From contig NZ_JAPEMV010000003.1 of NCBI RefSeq assembly GCF_026342355.1, positions 620,001-684,000 of the forward strand: a stretch of 64,000 bases of DNA, written 5' to 3'. Source of the DNA: Streptomyces sp. NBC_00249 (GTDB lineage: Bacteria > Actinomycetota > Actinomycetes > Streptomycetales > Streptomycetaceae). The translations under genes were made by a program, and so were the position numbers. This document shows positions 1 to 7,258 of the stretch, piece after piece. Numbering within the stretch: the first letter of the stretch is position 1; the number at the start of each line of letters is the position of its first letter. The notes under the pieces are model-generated. The model was given only the letters and a program-made list of their open reading frames with translations, was not told the origin of the DNA and did not search any database.

Positions 1-1
1 C

Positions 2-124
2 GTCGGGATGGCCGCGTCCCAGGCGGAAACGGTTCACCAGGGCGTGACCTACGACCTGGAGGTGGACACCGCCCGCGCGGAGGCGATGGAGTGCGCGCGG
101 GCCATCGCCGCGCACGTCGGGTGA
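2..124 (+). CDS. chloramphenicol phosphotransferase-like protein, C-terminal fragment
   Basis: Only the last 40 codons are in the window, open from the left edge and ending at TGA 122-124. The visible tail contains [16 protein letters not shown] followed by [10 protein letters not shown]. This matches my memory of the C-terminal signature of the CPT family (chloramphenicol 3-O-phosphotransferase and relatives), small P-loop kinases that phosphorylate a hydroxyl on an antibiotic or similar small molecule. The ATP-binding loop and catalytic Asp lie outside the window, so activity cannot be judged. It converges on the phosphopantetheinyl transferase and has no obvious role in polyene synthesis, so it is probably a flanking gene just outside the cluster. 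A self-resistance role is possible but not shown by the sequence. Confidence 0.72.
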   Translation, partial: VGMAASQAETVHQGVTYDLEVDTARAEAMECARAIAAHVG

Positions 125-224
125 CCGCCGGAGACCGGCCTTCAGCGCGGGGAATTGCCGCCGCTCCGGGGGATTTCGGAGTCAGGGCTCCCCGGTGCAA
201 CAGAGGTCTTGTGGAGTTTGCCGC

Positions 225-254
225 GGGACGCCGCTCCGGCGCGAAACACGTCCC
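225..254. terminator. hairpin between convergent genes, possible bidirectional terminator
   Basis: GGGACG (225-230) pairs perfectly with CGTCCC (249-254) around an 18-nt loop. It sits in the 155-bp gap between two convergent stop codons (124 and 280). A smaller stem, CTCCG (164-168) with CGGAG (177-181), lies nearby. Neither has a U-tract, which is common for actinomycete terminators. The gap shows no gene. Confidence 0.3.
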
Positions 255-279
255 GTACGGATGAACCCGCGCGCTCCGG

Positions 280-1092
280 TCAGGAATCGGCCGGTGTCGC
301 GGCGGCGGCGCTCCAGTCCGGTGCCGCGAGGAAATGGGTGTGGAGCGTGAGGCCGGGGCCGGCGAGCGGTGGCAATTCGAGGGCCAGGGCCGCCGCGTGC
401 CGCGGTCCGACCGGCAGGTCCCGCACCGTCCAGCCGGGCGGGCGGGCAGGGGCACCGGGGGCGGGGTCGCCGAGGTAGTCCAGGTCCGGGCTGCGGCCGA
501 GACCGGTGCCGAGGCCCTTCAGGTACGCCTCCTTGCGCGCCCACAGCCGGGCGAAGACCGCGGGGCGCGCGGACGCCGGCGCGCCGCGAAGCTGCCGCCG
601 CTCGGCCGGGTGCAGCGCCTCGCCGACGGTGGTCACCCTGTCCGGCGACGGGACCCCCTCCACATCGACGCCGACGGGCCGCCCGGCCACCGCGATCAGC
701 ACCAGGTCACCGCTGTGGGACAGCGAGAAGTCCGGCGCACCGGGCCCGGCCAGGGCGGGCCGGCCGTGCGGCGCGCCGCAGCACGGGCAGGGCTCGCGCC
801 GGAACCTCAGCGCCGCCGGGGAGACACCCCGGTAGGCGGACAGCACCCGGCGCAGCGCGAGGTGCGCGGCCGTGTACCGGTCCCGGTCGACGGGCTGGAC
901 GAAGCCGGCGGCCCGGGCGCGTTCCGCCTCGTCCAGCGGTGACCGGTCCAGGGCCACGGAACGCGGCCCGGCGTCGGGGACCTGGAGCAGCCACAGATCC
1001 GCGGAGCCGTCGGCCGGCCGGGGCCGCACCGCCGGCCAGGCCGAGGAGGTCCAGCCCGGCGGCGGACCGGCGAGCTCCAGGGGGGACTGCAC
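280..1092 (-). CDS. Sfp-type 4'-phosphopantetheinyl transferase
   Basis: This enzyme transfers 4'-phosphopantetheine from coenzyme A to the conserved serine of carrier proteins; here the ACPs of the neighbouring PKS are the obvious substrates. The protein is 270 residues, normal for the Sfp class. It shows the substrate-loop motif FSLSHSGDLVLIA, the Mg-binding GVDVEG, and the signature WARKEAYLKGLGTGLG containing the WxxKEA core. A cysteine pair (CPCCG) lies in the central part. The reading frame stays open upstream to 1335. I chose GTG 1090-1092 because GGAG lies 5 nt upstream and homology to the family begins shortly after it. The upstream extension is basic, low-complexity sequence that overlaps the divergent promoter region. 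The gene is transcribed away from the regulators, so it may share their control region. The family call is secure; dedication to this cluster is inferred from position. Confidence 0.9.
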   Translation of the reverse strand: MQSPLELAGPPPGWTSSAWPAVRPRPADGSADLWLLQVPDAGPRSVALDRSPLDEAERARAAGFVQPVDRDRYTAAHLALRRVLSAYRGVSPAALRFRREPCPCCGAPHGRPALAGPGAPDFSLSHSGDLVLIAVAGRPVGVDVEGVPSPDRVTTVGEALHPAERRQLRGAPASARPAVFARLWARKEAYLKGLGTGLGRSPDLDYLGDPAPGAPARPPGWTVRDLPVGPRHAAALALELPPLAGPGLTLHTHFLAAPDWSAAAATPADS

Positions 1093-1457
1093 GGGCGCTC
1101 CGGTCTGTCGGCTTCGGTGGACGGCTGTCCCGACACGGTAGCGCAGCGGATATGCGGGGAATTGATGGCCGGATATCGGCCCACCGGACGGCCCGCAGTG
1201 ACGATACTCCCGCTGTTTCTCGGGGAGTACGGGAATTCGGCGGAAGGGAACGGCCGAAATGGGGGTGCGCTTTCCGGACGGTCGGGCCGAAGTGCGCCGC
1301 GGGGCTTGGCCAAGGATGTGCGTCTTCTGGCTCAAATCCGTTGGATCTGCCCCGACTTCCTCCTTGGTGTCGCTTACGCTCTCGTTTCACGGGGAGGATT
1401 GCGGCGTTTGGTGCACCGGGCGCCAGGAGTGCTTTCACGGAAGAAGAGGGAAATACT
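1093..1457. promoter_or_regulatory. divergent control region between PPTase and first LAL regulator
   Basis: There is no convincing gene in these 365 bp. Dyads cluster near the PPTase side. TACTCCC (1205-1211) and GGGAGTA (1223-1229) form a perfect 7-bp inverted repeat with an 11-bp spacer. GGCCGGATATCGGCC (1167-1181) has 5-bp arms. GGATAT occurs at 1148 and 1171, 23 bp apart. GGGGAATT (1156-1163) and GGGAATTC (1231-1238) resemble half of the GGGAWWTCCC core that I recall for PAS-LuxR polyene activators, but neither is a full site. The half nearer the regulator is T-rich around 1320-1400. No clean -35/-10 pair can be named for either gene. Confidence 0.45.
1205..1229. repeat. perfect 7-bp inverted repeat, operator-like
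   Basis: TACTCCC and GGGAGTA are separated by 11 bp, so the half-site centres lie 18 bp apart, nearly two helical turns. It is followed at once by the GGGAATTC box. It lies about 115 bp upstream of the PPTase start and 230 bp upstream of the first regulator, a plausible place for a regulator dimer to bind. Confidence 0.35.
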
Positions 1458-4265
1458 GTGGCGGTCACCGGAGGCACTGTCGGGGCCCACGGCCCGACCC
1501 GGAGCCTGGACGTCCACACAGCCGAACTCGACGCCCTGCTGCGCCACGCCGCCGACGCCCGGGCGGGCGCCGCGCGCGCCGTCCTCGTCAGGGGGCCGGC
1601 CGGGATCGGCAGGAGCCACCTGCTGGCCGTCGCGGGCGAGCGACTGGCGGCCGAGGGCACGGCCGTACGGCGTGCCACCGGTCTCCCCGAGGGTACGTCC
1701 ATGGTCCGAGCGGTCGACACCCTCCTCGGACCACCGCCCGGGCCGCGCGATACGCACGGCGACCGGCACCGCTTCCACCGGCGCACCCTGGACCTCCTCG
1801 CCGGCGGCCCCACCGCACTGGTCGTCGACGACGCCCAGTGGTGCGACGAAACTTCCCTGCGCTGCGTCGACTTCATCCTGCGCCGCTCCGCCGGCCGGCC
1901 CCTGCTCGTCGTCCTCGCCCAGCGCACCGGCGCCCCGGGCCCCGGCACCCGGGTGCTCACCGAGATCCTCGCCCAGGACCGCTGCGCCCTGCTGGAACTC
2001 GGCCCGCTGGACGAAGGCGGCACCCAGCGCATGGTCACCCGGATCTTCGGCGCCCCGGCCGACCAGCCGTTCGTCCGGCACTGCGCGGAGATCACCGGCG
2101 GCAACCCGCTGCTGCTCGACCGGCTGCTGCGCGCCCTGCGCACCGTGGGCATCCCGCCCGGCGCCGACGCCCTGCACCAGCTCAGCTCCCTCCACCAGAC
2201 CGTACTGACCGCCCTGGTCCCCGAGTTCCTCGCCGCCGGACCCCGCCCCGCCCGGCAGGTCGCCACCGCCCTCGCCGTGCTCGGCCGCGCCGACGCCGAC
2301 CCGCTCGCCGCGCTCAGCGGGCTGAGCGGCCGGCGCGTGGAGTCCGCCCTGAGCTGGCTGCGCCACATCGAGGCCGTACCGCCCGGCTCCCCGCCGCGGA
2401 TGCGCGAGGGCATCCGTACGGCCGTCCTCGCCGCCCTCGACGGCCCCGAACTGCAGCGGCTGCGGGTCCGGGCCGCCCGGGTCCTCAGCGATGCCGGGCA
2501 TCCCGCGGCCGAGGTCGCCGCGCAGCTCGCCCAGCTGGACCGGATCGACGAACCGTGGATGTTCGCGGTACTGCGCGACGCCCTCGCCGAAGCCCCGACC
2601 CGCGCGACCGTCAGCGCCGCCGGCCGCTGGCTGCGCGGACCGGGCCGCCGGCTCCCCGCCACCCGGCGCGCGGACCTGCACGTCGAACTGGCCCGCGCGG
2701 CCAGCCGTACCGCCGTCGCACCCGCCCACGCCCTCTGGCACCTGCGCCAGGCCCTCGCCGTGACCCCCGGCCCCCGGGAACGGGCCCCCGTCGCCGTGAA
2801 GTACGCCATGATGGCGCTCGGCACCGCCAGGGCCCCCGAAGCGCTCCGATTACTGGAGCGGGTCCTGCACGACCTGCGCGCCGCGACGGGCGCCGGCGAG
2901 GAGCCCGCCGACCGCGAGGTACGCGTCACCGTCGAATCGGCCCTGCTGGCCAGCGCGGTGAACGACCGGACCGCCCTGCCCTCCGCCCGCGCCCGGGCGG
3001 CCGCCCTGCCCGTACCGGGCGGACACAGCCCGGCCGACCGCCGGCTGCTCGCCGCCCTCAGCGCCTTCGCCGCCCTCGACGGCGGATCCGCCGGCCGGGC
3101 CGCCGCCCTCGCCCGGCAGGCCCTGCGCGCCGACGAACCCGGCACCGCCGGCTGGGGGGTGTTCTGCTCCTCCGCCGTCCTCGCCCTCGCCGACTGCGTC
3201 GACGAAGCACTGACCGCACTGGACCAGGCCCTGTCCCCGGCGGAGACCCACCCGCCGCTGTGGCCCCGGCGCGCCGCGCTGGCAGGGAGGTCCCTGATCC
3301 TGCACGGCATCGGCGACGTACCCGCCGCCGCCCGGGACGCCTGGGCCGCCGTCGAGGTCGTCGGACCCTCCGGGGCCCCGCCGTTCGCGCGGATCGCGCT
3401 GGCCTCCGTACTCCTCTCCCAGGGCGAGGCCCGGCAGGCCGCCACCGTCCTCGACGAACTCGTACGCGCCACGCCCGACCTGGACCGGAGCGTCTGGGAA
3501 TGGCACCACCACCTGTACACGAGGGGCCGGATCCTGCGGGAACTGGGCGATCTGGAAGGCGCACTGGACGCGTGGCGCCAGTGCGGCCGCAGCCAGCAGG
3601 AGGCCGGCATCGCCAACCCGGTGCTGGCCCCCTGGTGGCTGCCCACCGCCACCACCCTCGGCCGCCTCGGCCGGGGCGCCGAGGCCGCCGCCCTCGTCGC
3701 TGCCGCCCAGGAACGCGCCCGGAGCTGGGGCACCCCGCGCGCCCTGGGCCTGGGCCTGGTCGCGCAGGCCTCGGTCGTCGAAGGCCGCGGCCGTACGGCG
3801 CTGCTCGCCGAGGCCGTCGACCTGCTGGCCGACTCCCCGGCCCGGCTGGAACTCGCCAAGGCCCAATACCAGTTGGGCCGCGAACTGCTCGTCCTCGGGG
3901 ACGCCCGCAGCGCGCGCGGCCACCTGCGCCGGGCCATCGGCCTCGCCACCCGCTGCGGCTACCACGTGCTCGCCGCCATCGCCCGCGACGCCCTGGTGAC
4001 CGCGGGGGGCCGGATGCCGCAGCTCGCCGCCGTCCCCCTCGACTCCCTCACCCACAGCGAACGCCGGATCGCGTCGCTGGCCGGGCGCGGCCACAGCAAC
4101 AAGAAGATCGCGGAAACCCTGTTCATCACCCCGCGCACGGTGGAGATGCACCTGACCAACGTCTACCGGAAGCTCGACGTGCGCGGCCGCGCCGACCTGC
4201 CGCGCGGCCTCGCGGGCCGCTCCGGCGCGCCCGGACGGGCCGACGGCCTGCCCGCCACGCCCTGA
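1458..4265 (+). CDS. LAL-type LuxR family transcriptional regulator 1
   Basis: This is a 935-residue large ATP-binding regulator of the LuxR family, the type that activates many macrolide and polyene clusters (nystatin and amphotericin have comparable tandem sets). The N-terminal NTPase has a Walker A loop GPAGIGRS at residues 46-53 and Walker B ALVVDD at 120-125. The invariant Walker A lysine is replaced by arginine. A long helical, TPR-like middle follows. The C-terminal LuxR helix-turn-helix lies at about 864-918 and includes SNKKIAETLFITPRTVEMHL. The GTG start at 1458 has GAGGG 7 nt upstream and fits the beginning of the NTPase domain, although the frame is open much further upstream. Codon 465 (2850-2852) is TTA, so translation probably needs the bldA tRNA. 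The gene is followed by an 83-bp spacer with a hairpin and then a second LAL gene. Confidence 0.9.
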   Translation: MAVTGGTVGAHGPTRSLDVHTAELDALLRHAADARAGAARAVLVRGPAGIGRSHLLAVAGERLAAEGTAVRRATGLPEGTSMVRAVDTLLGPPPGPRDTHGDRHRFHRRTLDLLAGGPTALVVDDAQWCDETSLRCVDFILRRSAGRPLLVVLAQRTGAPGPGTRVLTEILAQDRCALLELGPLDEGGTQRMVTRIFGAPADQPFVRHCAEITGGNPLLLDRLLRALRTVGIPPGADALHQLSSLHQTVLTALVPEFLAAGPRPARQVATALAVLGRADADPLAALSGLSGRRVESALSWLRHIEAVPPGSPPRMREGIRTAVLAALDGPELQRLRVRAARVLSDAGHPAAEVAAQLAQLDRIDEPWMFAVLRDALAEAPTRATVSAAGRWLRGPGRRLPATRRADLHVELARAASRTAVAPAHALWHLRQALAVTPGPRERAPVAVKYAMMALGTARAPEALRLLERVLHDLRAATGAGEEPADREVRVTVESALLASAVNDRTALPSARARAAALPVPGGHSPADRRLLAALSAFAALDGGSAGRAAALARQALRADEPGTAGWGVFCSSAVLALADCVDEALTALDQALSPAETHPPLWPRRAALAGRSLILHGIGDVPAAARDAWAAVEVVGPSGAPPFARIALASVLLSQGEARQAATVLDELVRATPDLDRSVWEWHHHLYTRGRILRELGDLEGALDAWRQCGRSQQEAGIANPVLAPWWLPTATTLGRLGRGAEAAALVAAAQERARSWGTPRALGLGLVAQASVVEGRGRTALLAEAVDLLADSPARLELAKAQYQLGRELLVLGDARSARGHLRRAIGLATRCGYHVLAAIARDALVTAGGRMPQLAAVPLDSLTHSERRIASLAGRGHSNKKIAETLFITPRTVEMHLTNVYRKLDVRGRADLPRGLAGRSGAPGRADGLPATP
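2850..2852 (+). promoter_or_regulatory. in-frame TTA (bldA) codon in LAL regulator 1
   Basis: The frame reads GCG CTC CGA TTA CTG GAG. TTA leucine codons are very rare in streptomycetes and are read by the bldA tRNA, which becomes fully active late in development. In a pathway regulator this typically delays expression of the whole cluster. Confidence 0.85.
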
Positions 4266-4273
4266 GTCCCCGG

Positions 4274-4305
4274 GTGACGTCACGCAGCCCCCGGCGGCAG
4301 CCGGG
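4274..4305 (+). terminator. palindrome and GC hairpin between LAL regulators 1 and 2
   Basis: GTGACGTCAC (4274-4283) is a perfect 10-bp palindrome. It is followed by a perfect 6-bp hairpin, CCCGGC (4290-4295) and GCCGGG (4300-4305), with a GGCA loop. There is no U-tract. It could act as an attenuator, a partial terminator or a protein-binding site, making transcription of regulators 2 and 3 separable from that of regulator 1. Confidence 0.35.
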
Positions 4306-4348
4306 AGGAGCCCCGACCGACCCGACACCCCCTGGAGGACGGACAGCC

Positions 4349-7258
4349 ATGGAGCGGACGACGACAGCGACGCACCCGGCCCGCCGGACACCCCCCGCCC
4401 GCCGTACACCGCCCGCCGGGCGGACGCGGCCGGCCACCCCCGTACAGCCCGCGGCGCTCGTCGGACGGGACACGGAGACCGGGCTGCTGCGCGGCCTGCT
4501 GGAGGACCTGCGGGAGGGCCGGCCGGCGCTCGTCGAGGTGCACGGCCCGCCCGGCATCGGACGCAGCTCCCTCCTGGACCACGCCACCGCCCTCGCCGAA
4601 GCAGCGGGCGTCCGGGTGGCCGCGGCCCGGGCGACGGCCGAGGAGACCGGCCTGCCCCACGGCGTCGCCGCGCAGCTGCGCGCGCGGCTCCTCCCCGCAC
4701 GCACCCCGGCCGGCCCCGCCACCGCGCCCGAGAGCGCCACACCTGCGGGCGACGGGCCGGCCGGCGCAGCCCCGGCCGGCCGGCCGGAGGACCTGTGCGC
4801 CGTCTTCCTGGAGGCCGCCCGCAGCGGACCCCTGCTGCTCGTCGTCGACGACGTCCAGTGGGCCGATGCGCCGTCACTGCGCCGGCTGCAGGCACTGGCC
4901 CGCAGGCTCGCCGGGACGCCGCTCATGCTCCTCACGTCCCGCAACAGCGCGGTACCGGCCACCGCGCACGACCGGATCGAGCCCTGCACCCTGGCCGGCG
5001 AGGACACCGTGGCCCGGCACGTGCTGGCCCTGGGCCCGCTGCCCGACCGGGCCGTCGGCGAGCTCCTCGCCCGGACCTGGCGGGCCCCGGTCGACGAGGC
5101 CTTCCTCACCGCCGCCGTCCAGCACCTCGAAGGCAGCCCGGCCCTGCTGCGTTCCGTCGTCGGACGGTTCCTCCGGCACGGCTGGACCCCCGGCGCCGAC
5201 CACCTCGGCCGGCTGGCCGACAGCGCGGCCGAAGCCGTACGGACGCGCACCGTACGGACCCTCACCCTGCTGCCCGAGGAACTCCTCGGCGTCCTGCGCG
5301 CCATCGCCGTCGCCGGACCCGACTGCACACCCGGCCTGATCGACGCACTGGCCGGCCCGCGCACCCTCGGCACCGCCCGCGTACTGGCCCTGCTGTCCGG
5401 GGCCGGCCTGCTCGCCCCCGGACCCCGGCCCGGCCTGCGGACTCCCGCAGCGGCCCGGGCCGTCCTCGCCGACCTCGGCAGCGAACACCGCGAGGAACTC
5501 CACGCCCGGGCCGCCGAATGGGCCCACCGCGCGGCCCTCCCCGACCGTACGCTCGCCCGGCTGCTGCTGGACGCCCGCCGGATCGGCGCCCCCTGGGCGG
5601 TGGAGGCCCTCCAGCGCGAAGCCGCCGACTGCCGGGCCACCGGACAGCCCGGCCGCGCCGCCCGGCTGCTCGAACGGGCGCTGCGCGAACCGGCACCACC
5701 CGCCCTGCGGGTCCAGCTGCTCACCGACCTCGGCGCGGCCGTCCTGCCCACCGAGCCCGAGGCCGCGAGCCGCCACCTGTACCGCGCCCTGCACCCCACC
5801 GGCGACGGCTCCTGGTCCTCGCCCGGGGCCACCGCCGACCAGGCGACCGGCCGCGCCCGGCTGCGCGCCGCGGAACTCCTCGTGGCCCGCGGCGACGTCG
5901 TCACCCCCCGCTCCCGCATCGCCCGGGCCGCCGCCGACGCCCGCCCGGGCACCGCCGAACACTCCGGACTGCGCGCCCTGCACCGGATCACCGAGTACAT
6001 CCGGCCCGACCCGGCCGACGAGGGCGACGCACCCCTGCCCGACCTCCGCCCGACGACACCGGAACGCTCCGCCGAGGCGGCCGTCGCCGCCTGGCGCACC
6101 GCGCAACGCGGCCGGGACATCACCCGGGCCCGCTCCCTCGCCCGGGCCGCCCTGGCCCCGCAGGCCCGTGAGCACGTCCCGCTCACCGTCCGCACGGCGG
6201 CCGCCCACGCACTCGTCCTCACCGGGGACACCGTGGAGGCACGCCGCGCGCTCGACGAGATCCTGCTGCGTGCCGAACACCGCGACGCCCCCGCGGTCGC
6301 CGGCCTCGCCCTGCTCGTCACCTGCCTCGCCGAACTGCGCGTCGGCCGCGACGCGGCCGCCGCGCAAGCCCTGGACCGGTGCGAGGAGCTCATGCCGAGC
6401 CGCTGCTGGCATCCGCTGATGGCACCCGGACCCCTCGCGCTGCGGGCCCTGCTGCACCTGCGCAGGGGCGAGCGGCCGGCGGCCGAACGGGTCCTCGCGA
6501 CCGAGCTGCCGCCCGGCGCCGAAGGCGGGCTGTCCTGGGCCTACCTGCTGTACGCCCGCGGCCGGGTCCGGCTCGCGGGCGGACTGCGCGAGGAGGCGTT
6601 CGCCGACCTGCTGGAGTGCGGGCGCCAGCTGCTCGCCCGGCAGGCCGTGAACCCGGCCCTGCTGCCGTGGCGTTCGGCCGCCGCGCGGACCCGCGAGCCC
6701 GGGGACCCGGTGGCCGTGGCCCTGGTCGCGGAGGAGCGCCGGCGCGCCCTGCGGTGGGGTTCGCCCACCGCCATGGCGGCGGCGCTGGGGGAGGGGCCCG
6801 GGCCCGCGCGGGCGGGATCCCCGGGCCCGGGCCGGCCCGCCGGCTGGCAGTACCGGCAGGCGCTGGTCGCCCTCGGCACGGCCCCGTACTCCGGTCACCT
6901 CACCGTCGACTCCCTCCTCGGCAGCGCCCGGGAGGCGACCCCACGGCCCGGGAGCGGCGAGCGCCCGCCGCCGGTCCCGCCCGCGCCGGCGCAGGTACCG
7001 GAGGCCCCCCGCGCACCCGAGCCCCGTACCCCGTCCGCGCGGCCGCCGGCCGTCGGCGCGGGGCCGCTGACCCGCGCCGAGCTGCGCGTCGCGGCACTCG
7101 CCGCTTCCGGCCGGGCCAACCGGGCCATCGCCGAGGAACTGGCCGTCACCCCCAGGACGGTGGAGCTCCACCTGACCAAGGCCTACCGGAAACTCGGCAT
7201 CCGGGGACGGCCCCAGCTGCCCGCGGCGCTGGAACGCACACCGAGGGAGACCCCATGA
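4349..7258 (+). CDS. LAL-type LuxR family transcriptional regulator 2
   Basis: This 969-residue LAL regulator has the same design as its neighbours. Residues 1-35 are a low-complexity Arg/Pro/Thr tail with the repeated unit ARRTPP. Walker A is GPPGIGRS at 66-73, again with Arg where Lys is expected. Walker B is LLLVVDD at 162-168, followed by QWADAPSLRRL. The C-terminal LuxR helix-turn-helix starts near 907 and includes NRAIAEELAVTPRTVELHL. The ATG start has GGAGGA about 9 nt upstream; the open frame extends far 5' through the previous gene in another frame and is not coding there. Its stop overlaps the start of the next regulator in an ATGA, so the two are translationally coupled. The Walker A change may mean weak or no ATP hydrolysis, but arginine can still bind phosphate, so this is uncertain. 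Confidence 0.9.
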   Translation: MERTTTATHPARRTPPARRTPPAGRTRPATPVQPAALVGRDTETGLLRGLLEDLREGRPALVEVHGPPGIGRSSLLDHATALAEAAGVRVAAARATAEETGLPHGVAAQLRARLLPARTPAGPATAPESATPAGDGPAGAAPAGRPEDLCAVFLEAARSGPLLLVVDDVQWADAPSLRRLQALARRLAGTPLMLLTSRNSAVPATAHDRIEPCTLAGEDTVARHVLALGPLPDRAVGELLARTWRAPVDEAFLTAAVQHLEGSPALLRSVVGRFLRHGWTPGADHLGRLADSAAEAVRTRTVRTLTLLPEELLGVLRAIAVAGPDCTPGLIDALAGPRTLGTARVLALLSGAGLLAPGPRPGLRTPAAARAVLADLGSEHREELHARAAEWAHRAALPDRTLARLLLDARRIGAPWAVEALQREAADCRATGQPGRAARLLERALREPAPPALRVQLLTDLGAAVLPTEPEAASRHLYRALHPTGDGSWSSPGATADQATGRARLRAAELLVARGDVVTPRSRIARAAADARPGTAEHSGLRALHRITEYIRPDPADEGDAPLPDLRPTTPERSAEAAVAAWRTAQRGRDITRARSLARAALAPQAREHVPLTVRTAAAHALVLTGDTVEARRALDEILLRAEHRDAPAVAGLALLVTCLAELRVGRDAAAAQALDRCEELMPSRCWHPLMAPGPLALRALLHLRRGERPAAERVLATELPPGAEGGLSWAYLLYARGRVRLAGGLREEAFADLLECGRQLLARQAVNPALLPWRSAAARTREPGDPVAVALVAEERRRALRWGSPTAMAAALGEGPGPARAGSPGPGRPAGWQYRQALVALGTAPYSGHLTVDSLLGSAREATPRPGSGERPPPVPPAPAQVPEAPRAPEPRTPSARPPAVGAGPLTRAELRVAALAASGRANRAIAEELAVTPRTVELHLTKAYRKLGIRGRPQLPAALERTPRETP

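Noticed and set aside
149-159. GGGAATTGCC as a PAS-LuxR (PimM-like) operator
   Set aside because: It matches 9 of 10 core bases, but the outer consensus bases are wrong, it lies between two 3' ends, and no PAS-LuxR gene is in the window.
1093-1335. N-terminal extension of the PPTase reading frame to ATG 1335
   Set aside because: The extra 81 residues are basic and low in complexity, have no family similarity and cover the divergent control region. GTG 1092 has a good GGAG site.
1259-4348. Apparent giant fusion protein upstream of regulator 2 in the same frame
   Set aside because: The upstream part is an Arg/Pro-rich shadow of regulator 1 in another frame; the ATG at 4349 has its own GGAGGA site.
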